Below are positions 24,961 through 37,800 of a DNA stretch of 43,068 bases, in pieces. Position 1 is the stretch's first letter. Every line of letters begins with the position of its first letter. The stretch comes from Candidatus Hydrogenedentota bacterium (lineage in GTDB: Bacteria; Hydrogenedentota; Hydrogenedentia; Hydrogenedentales; CAILVY01). Made by a program: the position numbers and the translations under genes. The DNA is taken from assembly GCA_903837785.1 (NCBI GenBank), contig CAILVY010000071.1, positions 1-43,068 on the forward strand, written 5' to 3'. Below the pieces are notes generated by a model that was not told the DNA's origin, searched no databases, and saw only the letters and a program-made list of their open reading frames with translations.

Positions 24961-25683
24961 TCAGCGCCGGGCGCGGTACCAGAAGTCATAGACGGCGGTG
25001 TGTTCGTGGCGGACCAGGTTGAGGTACATGAAGGGATGGCGGACCAGGAACCAGTCGCCGTACTCGTCGAATTTGCGCGCGGAGTAGATCACGCTGGCGC
25101 GCCAGAGGTTCTTGTACTTGAGTCCCAGGCGTTTGCCGTGCTTCTTCAGGCGGCGCCCGAAATCGAGATCTTCGAGGGAGTAGAGCTGCTCGTCGAAACC
25201 GCCAACCGCCTGAAAAGCGGCCGGGGTCGTGTAGAAGAGCACGGCGGACACGCGGTAACCCAGCACGAGCGGGATCAGCGCAAGGCCGCAGAAGAACATG
25301 CCGACGGAGGTGCGATCCATATGGATGCGCGCCACGCCGCCGCCGACATAGCGGCCGGAATCCATCACACGTTTGATTTCGGCGAGCATGTTGGCGGACA
25401 TGATGTTGTCCGCATCGATAAACGCGAGGTACTTCCCTGTGGCCTCGGCCGCGCCGCGATTGCGGATGATGGAAAGGCACTTGACCTCGACCCGAACCAC
25501 CCGCGCGCCGCGCTCGAGGGCAATCTCGGGGGTGTGGTCTCGGCTGACGTTATCGGCAACAATCACCTCGACAGGTTCGCCGAGGATTGCCGCCGCGCGA
25601 TCGATGGCATCGAGGCAGTGGGGGAGATAATCCTCCTCGTTGTATGCGGGAATCACAATGGAAAAGGTTGGCTGCGTCGTCAT
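24961..25683 (-). CDS. Glycosyltransferase family 2
   Basis: 240 residues from the ATG at 25683 with GGAG 7 nt upstream (a Met five codons earlier has no site). The GT-A fold is clear: FSIVIPAYNEEDYLPHCLDA at the N-terminus, VIVADNVSRDHT, RNRGAAEATGKYLAFIDADN giving the metal-binding DAD motif, then FDEQLYSLEDLDFGRRLKK, the ED-type acceptor/catalytic region. A hydrophobic stretch (about 130-155, FFCGLALIPLVLGYRV) may associate with the membrane. It likely transfers a sugar from a nucleotide sugar to a surface glycan. It is separated by 137 nt from the DUF6259 gene on the same strand. Confidence 0.92.
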   Translation of the reverse strand: MTTQPTFSIVIPAYNEEDYLPHCLDAIDRAAAILGEPVEVIVADNVSRDHTPEIALERGARVVRVEVKCLSIIRNRGAAEATGKYLAFIDADNIMSANMLAEIKRVMDSGRYVGGGVARIHMDRTSVGMFFCGLALIPLVLGYRVSAVLFYTTPAAFQAVGGFDEQLYSLEDLDFGRRLKKHGKRLGLKYKNLWRASVIYSARKFDEYGDWFLVRHPFMYLNLVRHEHTAVYDFWYRARR

Positions 25684-25886
25684 GGCACATCTCCTCATGC
25701 CACAGGTGCTGTGGCTCAGTGCACGGACTCAGGAACCGCAGCGCTTGGATACTGCCGGTTCACTTGTTAGGAACGTTCGGGCGCCTTGGGAGATTTCCAT
25801 TCCTCTGGGGCTTTCGGGAAAAGGGTTGCCCGCGCGTTTGCTGGAACCTTGTGGCACGGCATTCCGCTTTGGCTCGGCCCCGGGCA

Positions 25887-28800
25887 TCAACCCGGGCAGA
25901 AGCCGTCTTCTCCCGTGGCGCAGGAGTGATAAGCGCCGACATTGAAGAATTGGATTGCGCGCAGGAGTTCGTTCAGGGTGATGCGCCAATCGTGCGGCGC
26001 ATAATCGCTGTTGTGGGTCCCGCAAGACTGATCGCCCAGTGCTTCGGGGGCGTATCCATCTTCTGAATCCGCCTGGCAGTGAAAGCCGCCGGCATTGAAG
26101 AACTGCACGATGCGCAGGAGTTCGGAGGTGTCTATTGCGGCGTCATTATCCAGATCCGCGCTGTGGAATGCTGCAACCTCGCCCTCTTGCGGCTCGCCCT
26201 CGGATTCGCACGGGGCCGGCCCCGGCGCGTAGCCGTCCTCTGTTCCCGGATCGGCGTAGTAGCATTTTGCGTTGAAGAAGAGAACCAATCGGAGGAGTTC
26301 AGAGAGGCCGATCTGCCAGTCACATGGATTGTAGTCGCCGGCATGGGGGCGGCAGGACGTATCGCCCAATCCAGGCGCGTACTCGTCCTCGGTTCCCGCT
26401 TCGCAGTGGAATGATCCCCAGTTGAACAGTTGGATGGCACGAAGCAGCTCGTCCAGACTGATGCGCCAATCTCCGTCCGAATCCGCCGTATGCGGGACGA
26501 TCTGCTCTCCCTCCTGTGATTCACCTTCGCCCTCACCCTCACCCTCGCCCTCACCCTCACCCTCACCCTCGCCTTCACCCTCGCCTTCACCTTCACCCTC
26601 ACCTTCGCCTTCGCCTTCGCCCTCACCCTCGCCTTCACCCTCGCCTTCACCTTCACCTTCGCCTTCGCCTTCACCCTCGCCTTCGCCTTCACCCTCGCCT
26701 TCGCCTGCGCCCTCACCTTCTCCTTCCACATAGTAGATTCGGAGGAACTGCGATCCTGCCAAATTCCCGTTGCCAGCCAAATCATGGGCGACATCTGCGA
26801 GAATGTCCGCCGTTACAGTACCCGGCGCTTCAGGGATCAAGTTGAATGTATACACGTCGCCGTTGCCGATGACGTCCATAACCGACGCGTTCGACGTGAG
26901 GATGTCCATTGCGTCAAAACCAGTAACGGCCTCGCTGAAGGTGGCCATTACGAGGATAGGCGAGACATTTGTGAGATCTGGCGAGGATGAGGTCAGAATG
27001 ACCGAGGGCGGCAGGCTGTCATATGTGCGGGTCAAGAGCTCGCTTGCGCCATTTGGATTCCCTGCCAGATCAGTTGTGACTCCGGAATCGATGCGCACGC
27101 TGAGGATGCCCTGCCCTTCCGGAATCACCTCGAATGAGTACGTTGCGCCCTGCCCGAATACATTTGACGCCACGCCATCACTGACGATGATATCCGCCGC
27201 GGTCAATCCCGTCACGTCCTCGCTGAACGTGGCCGTTACGGGGATCGGCGACATGCCGGTTGGCTCGGGCGCGCCGGAGAACAGGCTTACGGCCGGAGGC
27301 GTCGCGTCAAAGGTCCGCGTCAGCGGCGCACTGGCCGTATTCGTAGCCCACTCCTCATCGATGGCCACCCCATCCGGGATCAGCACGACGACCGACCCGT
27401 CCCCGTCCGGGATCACGCCAAATGTGTATGCGGCGCCGGCGCCGGCGAAGCCCGTGACGCTCCCGTTCAGCACGATCAGGTCCTCGGCCAGGAATCCTTC
27501 CATCGGTTCGGCAAAGGTTGCCGTCATGAGAATTGGAGACTGGTTCGTCGGTTCGGACGCCGGGCTGCTCAGGGCCGCCCAAGGCCGTTCGCTGTCATAA
27601 TGGATGGAGAGTGCGAGAGAAGCGTCATTTCCATTTCCCGCCCCGTCAGTCACCACATCCGGAGGGATATGGACGGAGATTAGGCCATTCCAGAGGGGGA
27701 CCACGTCGAGCGTGTACGTCGTGCCGGAACCACTCAGGCCGGTTATCATCCCATTGCTGACCGCGACCGTGGCGGCGGTGAGTTCGGAAACGGTTTCACT
27801 GAACGTGACCTGCACCGGGATGAGCGGGGCATCGGTTGGATCCGGGGCGGTCGTGGAAAGGGAAACCGTGGGGGAAATCGTGTCGAAATTCAAGTTCAGG
27901 GGCGTGCCTGGCATGCAGGGATTCCCCGCGAAATCCAGTGCGGCGCCCGCCTCTACGCTGACGATGATCTCGCCCTGCCCCGAAGGAATCACTTCGAAGA
28001 AGAAGTCACGCCCGAAGCCGGTGATATTGGCTGCGGCGCCGTTGCTGACAACAATGCCGAAGGGCATGACTTCGGCCACGGACTCCGAGAAGCTCAGGGT
28101 GACGGGAACGGGAGCGAGATTCGTGCTGTGCTCCACGGGAGACCACAAGAACGCCTCCGGCGGGCTCGTGTCGTACGTCCGGGTCAACGGCGGGCTGGGC
28201 GTGTTGGTCATCAACTCGGGACACGTCGCCACGCCCTCGGGCACAAAGACCGTCACGAGCCCGTCTGACAGGGGTGTCAGATCAAACGTGTAGATCATCC
28301 CGGAACCGGCGAATCCCGAGAGTACTCCGTTCTCGACGATGACGTCGTCCGCGTCGAATCCCGTCACTGGATCATCGAAGGTTGCCGTTATGGGGATCGG
28401 TGTCTGATTAGTGATATCCGGCGCGCTCGTGGAGAGCACGACGGAAGGGCGCACACTGTCGTAATGGAGGCTCAAGGGCGCACTGGCGGGATTCACATTG
28501 CCTGCGGCGTCGAAGACCGCACCGGCAGCCACGAACGCGCCGACGACGCCGTTGTTCAACGGCGTCAGCTCAAACGCGTATTCCGTTCCTGCGCCTGTGA
28601 AATGGCCGATGCCCGCATTGGACACGACTATGTCCGAAGCCGTCAGTTCCGTGGTCCATTCGTTGATGGTTGCGGTCACCGGGATGGGCGAAGCATTTGT
28701 GGGCTCGCTCGCCGTCGTCGACAGCGTGATTAGCGGCGGCAGTGAATCATGTGTGACCGCCAGGGGAAGGCTGGGCAAATTGGCGTTGCCCGCGCCGTCC

Positions 28801-31800
28801 ACGGCGACCGCTGCCGCGATGGCAACAGTCACCACCCCTTGAGACAGGGGTGTTGCACTGAACGTATAGGTTGCGCCTGAACCTGCAAGTTCAAACAGCG
28901 CCGCGTTTCCCAGTGTGATGGAGGATGCGGAGAATCCGGAGACGGGTTCGCTGAACGACGTGACGAAGGGAATGGGAGAGGCATTCGTCGGATCGGTGCC
29001 AGGAGAACTCAGCAGGACCGCCGGGGCCACGCTGTCAAACGTGCGCTGGAATTGCGCGGCTTCCGCGCTGCTGTTGCCGGCGGCATCCCATGCGGCGCCC
29101 GCGGGCATGTTCACTGTGAGGACCCCTTGCGCATCCGGGATGAGGCTGAAGGCATATGCGTCTCCGGAACCGGAGAAATCCGCGACGTGCCCGTTGCACA
29201 CGAGGATGCTCGCAGCTTCAAAGCCGGAAACGGGTTTGCTGAACGTCACCGTCACCGGAATGGGGGAATGATTGGCGGGGTCCGGGGCGGCTGAACTGAT
29301 GAGGACGGTCGGGGCTACGCTGTCAAAAGCCCGGGTGAGGGATGGCGAGGCGGAATTGGGATTCCCGGCCGCGTCTGACAACACGCCGGCTGCGATGGTC
29401 ACGTTGACGGGGCCCTGCCCGGAGGGAACCACGTCGAAATCGAACGCAGACCCGGAGCCGGAGAGATTGGCCGGCGTGCCATTGCTCACGCTTATACATG
29501 CTTCCGTGAAGCCTGTTACAGGCTCCGTGAACACGGCGTGGACCGGGAGCGGCGATTCATTCGTCGGGTCCGCGGCGCTCGAATTCAACGTCACGCCGGG
29601 CGGAACGCTGTCGAATACCCGGGTGAATTGGGCGGCGGCGGTGTTTGTCATCAGTTCCGGGTCCGTGCCGACGCCCTCCGGCACGTCCACTGTGACCAGA
29701 CCTTGTCCCGAGGGAACCAGGTCGAATTGATAGATAGCGCCGCTTCCGGAGAACGCTGCGATGGTTGCATTAGCCGTCAGCACCGAGGCATCGCTGAATC
29801 CGGTCACCGGCTCGTCGAAAACGACTGTTATTGGAATGGGCGAAGCATTGACCGGATCCGGCGCCGGCGAACTGATGACGACGGCGGGGTGTTCGCTGTC
29901 ATAATGGCGGAGCAGCGGAGCGCTGGCCGTATTCGGGTTTCCCGCCTCGTCAGTCACAGCGCCCGCTGTGATCATCGCCGTGGTCACTCCCGGGGAAGAG
30001 GGGACAAGCTCGAAGCGGTACTCCGCGCCTGAACCCGAAAGATTGGCGGCCACGCCATTGACTGCCAGAACGCTGGCGATGGCCAGTTCCGTTACCGGCT
30101 CGCTGAACGTGGCGGTGATCGGAATGGGTGATGTCTCGGTTGGCTCGGAAGCTTCGGTTTCCAATAGGGCCGTGGGAGGCGTCGCGTCAAAAGTCCGGAC
30201 AAACGGCGCTGCGGCGGCATTGTCATTGCCGGCCAGGTCCTTCACCGCGCCGGCGGGAAGCGACACCGCAACAAGTCCATCGGCGCCGGGCTCGAGCGAA
30301 CAGAGGTATGCAGCGCCCGTTCCGCTGACGCCGGCAACAGCAGCATTCAACACCGCGAGGCTTGCGGACGTAAATCCAATCACAGGCTCGGTGAATGTCA
30401 CGCGGACCGGAATTGGCGCGGCGTTTGTCAGGTCGGGGGATGGCGAAGACACGACGGCGGCCGGAGGCGTGCTGTCGTAGGTCACAATCAAGGGCGCGGA
30501 GGCCAGGTTCGTCACGTGCTCCAAATCGATCGCCACCCCCTCCGGCACGAATGCTGTCACGAGGCCGTCGCTCAATGGCCTCAAACTGAGCGTATAGACA
30601 GTGCCAGCGCCGGAGAAGTCCGAAACGGCGCCATTGCTGACCAGGACGTCCGAGACCTGGAAACCCGTCACAGGTTCTTCAAATGTCACGGTGACCGGAA
30701 TCAGGGGTTGATTCGTTGGATTCAGCGCGGTGGTGCTCAACGTGACACTCGGCTGCTCATGGTCGAAGTAGCGGCCGATTTGCGGCGCTGCGATGTTCGC
30801 GTTCCCCGCCGCGTCCATGGCCACGCCCGCCGGAATGTCTGCCGCGACAAATCCATCGTCCAGCGGCACCAGTTCGAACGAATAATGGTTCCTTGTGCCG
30901 GAAAACCGGCTGACACTGGCGTTCGTAAGCTGGACATCGTTCACAGTGAATCCCAATACGGGTTCACTGAATGCGGCGTCCACCGGGATTAGCGGCGTCA
31001 GTGTCGGGTCGGGGGCACTGGAACTCATGTGGACCGCCGGCGGAATGTTGTCGAAGGTTCTTGAGAAGGGGCTGGCCTCCGCAGAAGGGTTTCCCGCAAG
31101 ATCGGCGGCCGCCCCCGCCGGGAGCAGCACGCTCACCAGTCCCTGACCGTTCGGGAGAAGGTTGAATTCATAGGCGGCATCCGAACCCGTGAAGCCGGCC
31201 ACGGCTCCGTTCGTCACAGACAGGTCCGCGGGAGAGAAGCCGGTCACCGGCTCCGTGAAGGAGACGACCACCGGTATCGGGGCGGCGTTCACCGGATCCG
31301 AAGCGGACGATGTGAGCGAAACGCCCGGAGCGACGCTGTCAAAGAGGCGGCTGAATTGTGGCGCGGCAAGGCTGGGATTGCCGGCGAGATCGTGCGCTGC
31401 ACTGGCCGCGACCTCGGCCGTTACGAGCCCTTGCTCCACGGGATAGAGCGCGAAGCTGTACCGACCGTCCGATCCGGTCAGGCCCATCACGGCGCCGTTG
31501 CCGGCCGCAATATCGCTCGAAGATACTCCCGTCACGGATTCGCTGAACGTCATCGTAACGAGTATCGGCGACCCGTTCGCCGGATTGGGCGCAGTGGAAG
31601 CCAGAAGGACGGTGGGCGGGACACTGTCGTAAGCCCGCGCCAATGTCGTGCTCGGCGCACTCGCATTTCCGGCCGCGTCCGCAACGGCGCCCGCCGGCAG
31701 GGCCACAGTCACTGTGCCTTGATCATTTGGGGTCACATTGAACGTGTAAGCACCCCCTGAGCCGGCGACATCGCTTGCCGTTCCGTTGCTCACGGCGATA

Positions 31801-34800
31801 CTGTTCGCCGCAAGTCCGACGACGGATTCGCTGAAATTCGCGGCGAATGCGATGGGAGAAGTGTTTGTCGGATTGGGCGCCGTCGTGGTCAATGAAACCG
31901 TGGGGGCGATTGTGTCGTAGATGCGGGACAACGCGGGCGCCGCGGTGCTCGGATTCCCCGCGGCGTCCAGCGCGGCCGCGGCGGCGATGCTTGCGGTGAC
32001 CTGCCCCTGGCCGAGAGGCGACAATTCAAACGTGTAACTTGCACCGGAACCTGCAAAGTGATTTATCGCCGCGTTAACCGCGTTGATGCCGGCGATTCCG
32101 AAGCCGGTCACGGATTCGCTGAATGTTACACGGACGGGTATTGGGGAAGTTCTGGTCGGGTCCGGCGCCGAGCAACTCATGCTTACGGAAGGCGGGATGC
32201 TGTCGTAGGTTCGGGTGAGCAGATTCCCGGCGGTGTTCAGATTCCCGGCGGCATCCTCCGCCGCGGAGGCGGGGACAGTGGCCGTTACAGGGCCTTGTGC
32301 CGAGGGTATCAGGTCGAACGTATAGACGGCCCCGGACCCGGCGAAGTGGTTCACCGCCGCGCCGGTGGCGAGCACGTCCTCTGCGGCAAACCGGACGACA
32401 GGTTCGGAGAAGGTGATTGTAATGGCCATCGGCGACGCATGCGTCGGATTGGGAACTGTGGAGGTCAGCGTCACGGAGGGCGCTTGGGAGTCGTAGGTGC
32501 GCAACACAGGAACCGCCGCCGTGCTGGGGTTGCCTGCCGCGTCCGAAGCCGCGCCCGCGGCGATTCCGGCGGAGACGCTGCCCTGGCCCGTCGGCGCCAG
32601 GTTGAACGTATAGGCCGCGCCCGCGCCGGCGAAGCTGTTGAGGCTGGCGTTGTTCAAGAGAATATCCGAAGCGGTGAACCCAGACACCGCTTCGCTGAAC
32701 GTCACCGCGACGGGAATGGGGGATGCGTTCGTCGGGTCGGAGGCGGGTGAACTCATGGCCACGGCCGGCGGCTGGCTGTCAAAGTGCACATGCCACGCGC
32801 CGGCGGCCGTGTTTTCGTTGCCCGCGGCGTCGGCGGCTCTTCCCGCGCCGACGGATACCTCGACGAGGCCTTGGCCGGCCGGCGTGATATCAAACATGAA
32901 GGCGGAAGAGGAGGCCGTCCAGTTTGATATGCTCCCGTTGGACACGTTGACCTCCGCCGGAATGAATCCCGTCACTGCCTCGCTGAAGAGCACGCTCACG
33001 GGCAGGGACGCGCGATTCGTCGGGTCCGATACGCTTGAAGTTATCGTAAGGGACGGGGCCGTAGTGTCGTAAACGCGGCGGAATTGGGCTGCTTCCGTGT
33101 TGAGGTTGCCCGCGGCATCCTGGGCCGTGTTTACGGGGATATCCGCGGTTACAGGGCCGTCGCCTGCCGGAATGAGATTAAACGTGTAAACCGCCCCCGC
33201 GCCCGCGAAATTGCCCACCGCGGCATTGCCGGTCACGATGTCGCTGGAAACGAATCCGGTGACGGGCTCATTGAAGGCCGCCGTGACCAGGACAGGCGAA
33301 GCGTTCGTCGAATCCGGCGCCGTCGAACTCATCGTCACGGAAGGCCGGCTGTTCTCGTAGCCTCGGCTGAACGTGGACGCGGCGGTGTTTGCGTTGCCGG
33401 CGGCGTCGGATACCGCGCCTGCGTTGATGTCCGCTTGAACGCTCCCCTGATCCGCCGGGATAAGATCAAAGCTGTAACTGCTTCCGGCGCCCGTGAGATG
33501 GCTTACGGAGGCATTGCGGGTCACGATATCGCTCACTTCAAGACCTGTAATCGCCTCGCTGAAGTCCACGATAACCGGAATGGGGGACCAGTTCGTGGGA
33601 TCATGCGCCGTGGACGACATGGCTACGCTCGGCGCCACAGGGTCGAAGGTTCTGCTGAGTGTCACGGCGGACGCGTTGCGGTTTCCTGCCGCGTCGGAGA
33701 CGGTTCCCGCAGCGATGCTTGCCGTGGCGAGGCCCGGTCCCGCGGGTGTGAGTTCAAAGAAGTAGTCCGTCCCCGTGCCGCCGAAATTCGCCACACTTCC
33801 ATTGACGGCAGTGACGCCGCCGACCTCAAGGCCCGTGACGGCCTCGTTGAACGCCACCGCAATCCGTATTGGCGATATGTTAGTGGGTTCGGAGACCGCG
33901 GATGCTATGGCCGCGGTGGGCGCGATGGTGTCGTAGAGCCGCAACAACTGAGGAGAAGCGATATTGGCGTTGCCCGCCGCGTCCGAGGCCGCCTGTCCAT
34001 TTATCGTAACCGAAATAATCCCTTGCGCGGCGGGAACGATGTTGAATGAGTAGGTTGTCCCTGAGCCTGAGAAGTTGACGATACTCCCGTTGGCTACGGC
34101 GACGTCATCCGCGGTGAATCCGGCGACGGATTCGCTGAACAGGGCCGTGACTGGCAAGGGCGAAAGATTCGTGGGATTCGGCGCAGCGGAGGTCACTGCA
34201 ACCGTGGGCGCAACATTGTCAAATGTCCGGCTCAACGGCGCGGGGGCGGTGTTGCCGTTGCCGGCGAGATCATGCGCCACGCCGGCCCCGAGAGTCACGG
34301 AGACTGTGCCCGGCCCCGAGGGCACAATGTCGCAGGAGTAGCTCGACGCAGTGCCAGAGAAATCGGCCACGCTGCCGTTGTTCACCACAATGCCCGCCGA
34401 AGAAAACCCGGTGACCGGTTTGCTGAAGGTCACGGTCAGCGGAATGGGAGAAGCATTCGTGGGATTGGCGGCAGACGAGATCATGGACACGCTGGGCGCA
34501 ATGGAGTCATAGGTCCGGTTCAGCGACGCGCTTTCCTCATTCAGGTTGCCCGCCGCGTCAGCCACCACGCCTGCTGAGACATGCGCGGAGACCGCGCCTT
34601 GTCCTGAGGGAATCAGGTCGAAGCTGTAGTGTGCGCCAGAGCCCGTCAGATTGGCGACGCTTGCATTGCCGCAGGCGATGTCCTCCGCTGCCACTCCGCT
34701 GACGGCCTCACTGAAAATCAGCGTGACGGGGATGGGTGCGGCATTCGTCGGATTGGGCGCCGAGGAGGTTAACGCCGCGGTGGGCGCGGCCGAGTCGTAG

Positions 34801-37800
34801 GTGCGGCTGAATGGCGCGGGCGCCGTGCTCGGATTGCCGGCCGCATCCACCCCGGCGCCCGCGGCAAGGCGCGCGGTCACCGGGCCTTGGCCGGCCGGAA
34901 GCAGGTTCATCGTATAGAGGGCGCCCGAACCCGCAAAACCGCTCAGCGTTCCATTGCTCACACTGATGCCGTTCGCCGCAAATCCGCTCACGGGCTCGCT
35001 GAACGTCATCGTCACCGCAATCGGCGCTGCGTTCGTGGGATTGGACGAGGGCGAGGTCATGAACACGGAAGGCGAACTGTGGTCATACGTGCAGGCGATT
35101 GGGGCCGATGCGCCGTTGGGATTACCCGCTGCGTCGGCGGCAACATTCGCGGCAATGCTTGCGCTGACGGCGCCCTCCGCGATCGGAGACAGATTGAACA
35201 CGTAGGCCGCCCCGCTTCCTGAGAAACCGCTGATGCTGCCGTTCGAGACAACGATGCCCCCCGCCGTGAATCCGGTTACCGCTTCGCTGAACGTCACGGT
35301 TACGGGGATGGGCATCATGTTTGTGGGGCTGAGCACGGAAGCCGCCATGCTGACGGAAGGGACAACGCTGTCGAAGACGCGGTTCAGCACGGACGAGGCC
35401 ACATTCCCGTTTCCGGCATTGTCCGCGGCAGCGCCGGCAGAAACGGAAACGCCGAACGATCCCTGGCCTGCCGGGAGGACATTGAAAGTGTAGTCTGCGT
35501 CCGTTCCGGCAAAGTCGATGATGCTTCCATTAGTTACGGCAATTCCGGCGGGGCCAAATCCAGTCACGGGTTCACTGAATCTCACAACGACTGCCATGGG
35601 GCTTACACGGGTGGGATTGGAGGCGCTTGATGACAGCACAGGCTCAGGGTGGACTCCGGTCCCGCTGCCGGGGTCCGTGGCACTGTTTGAGGAGGCGATT
35701 GGATTCCCGGCCACATCGGCCACGTTGGCGGCCGTTACAGTGATATCCCCGCCGTCATGCATCTCGCCGCCAAGCCAGGTCAGGAGATGTGTTTGCGCAT
35801 CCGCGGGAGTTACGGAATCCGGGTGTTCCGCCAGGCTTCCCCGGCCCGTCCCCGAGAGGAAGTAGTTGTTGGGATCCTCCACTCCCGCACCCATTGCCTC
35901 GTCGAACGTCACCCGCACTTCGAGGGCGTTCTCAACGACGGCCGAGTGCATGGCCGGCGCTCTGCCGATCGCGCCGCCTACGCAAGCGCCGCTGTCAGGT
36001 ATCCCGAGCGGATTCCCCGCGGCGTCTGACACGCCAGAGACAGTAACCACGATGTCGCCGCCATGCTGCATCTCTCCCGACATCCAGGAGAGCCGATACA
36101 CATTCCCGCCCAGCCAGGCTACGCCGCCGGGATGTGCTGCAAGCGTGCCCTGGCCGGACCCGGACACGCTGTAATGGACCGCTTCGGTGGTTCCTGCATC
36201 CATGGCTTCGCTGAAAGCCACGTCGATGCTCCGGTCTGTTTGGACGGCCACGGAAATCACGATGGGAAGTTCGCTATTGCCTGTTTCATCGGCGCCGATA
36301 TCGGTGCTCGAGAGATCACCCTGTGGACGTGGTTCATTGTCCACATCCAAGGCGGGCGTGAGCCTGCCCGAGGCGTTCAACGCCGGCGAATCCGAACGGA
36401 GGTGTCCGGTGCCGTCCAGCAGGGGATTGGCCTTGATGGCGGAGTTGAGCGCGGTCCCTCCGGGCAGCCATGCGGTGGTGGGGTGCTGAGACGACCAGAC
36501 GATGTTTCTTCCGCCCGCATCCGAAAGATTCAGGGAGGGCTGCGTTGAAGGCGATGCCGCATACCCGCTGCCGGCGCCGGAGGCATCCAGGATGCAGGCA
36601 TCGACGCTAATCTGGTTTTCAGAACCGCTCTGGAATCTGATCAGCGTGCCTGACGCGGCGGTCAAGTTCCCGGCCAACGTGCAATGCGAGAGCGTCGCCT
36701 GCCCCAACAGCTCGAGCCATGCCGAAGCGGTCGACGTGCCGGCCCAAATGGAGTTCTCCGCCTGGAAGTTCAGTTTCCGGGACTCTCCGCTCTGGCTCTT
36801 TGCGCGATAGATGCCGGCGCCGTTGCGCCATTGGCAACGGACCATCCGCACCGCCGTGTCCTCCGCCAAGCCCCCGCAATCGAAGGAGTCCAGGAAGGTC
36901 GCGAGGCTACCCGGAGTTGCCTTGAGGTCCTGCAGAAGCACGCTGCCGCTGCGAACGTATGCGAGATAAGCGGTGCCCGCATCAAACATGGGCGTGAGAT
37001 CGGTCTTGACGCCGGCGCCGAGGGGGTTTCCACTGTCGTCGCTGCCGGTGATCTCCACCGCAGACTGCGTCGTGCCAAAGTCGAAGGCCACCGTCCCGCA
37101 CTTCCCGGTGAAGACCGGCCGATAGAACTTGAAAGTTGTCCGCCCGAGAATTCCCGCCAGCAGGCCGGCATTGTTCGACTTGAACGAACAGTCCCTGAAC
37201 GTGAGGCTGGAGCCGCTGGCGCGGGATTGTTCGCACACGATGGCCTTGGCATCGGCCGTGCCCGCCGGCTCGAACGTGCATCGGCTGGCCGTCAGGTTCA
37301 CCGGATCGTAAACCAGGCGGGTGGCATTGCCGGCTGCCTGCGAGAAATCGCAGTCATCCAGGATCACCGGAATGTACGTCTTCACCGGGTTATGGCTGCC
37401 TGCGTAGAACAGGCCGTTCGTGTTGCCGGCGCCGCCGCGAAAAACCACACTGCTCAGGCGATGCGCGGCCGTGTTTGAATTCTGCAATTGAAGATACGAG
37501 CCCGTCAGGCCCTTGAAGCCGCTCGTGGGCCGCGTCAGCACGACATGCTCCAGCACGACATTTGCCGCGGAGGTGACCGAACCCGTGGACAGCAGCGGCG
37601 CGGTGGTCCAACGGTTCTCGAGGATGATGGGCGAAGCCGCGGAATTGCCGACGATGGTAACCGTACCTGCCGGAACGTCGCAGCGCAAGACCTCGCCGGC
37701 GCTTGACGTTTTCGCGATCGTGATGGGTCCGTCGTTGCCCGCGGCTTGGGCTATGGTTAACGACTCGGTGATCGTCGTCGGATTTCCGTCGGCCGTGTAG

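Noticed and set aside
25879..25897. CCCGGG-TTGATG-CCCGGG inverted repeat over the stop codon of the giant gene as a terminator
   Set aside because: Six-bp self-complementary arms without a following T-tract; too weak to call.
26517..26726. CRISPR-like or satellite array
   Set aside because: The period is six bases with no spacers and it is translated as Glu-Gly in frame.
26422..26733. Plus-strand 'SPSPSP' open frame
   Set aside because: It is the complement of the Glu-Gly repeat in the giant minus-strand gene; no start context or domain.
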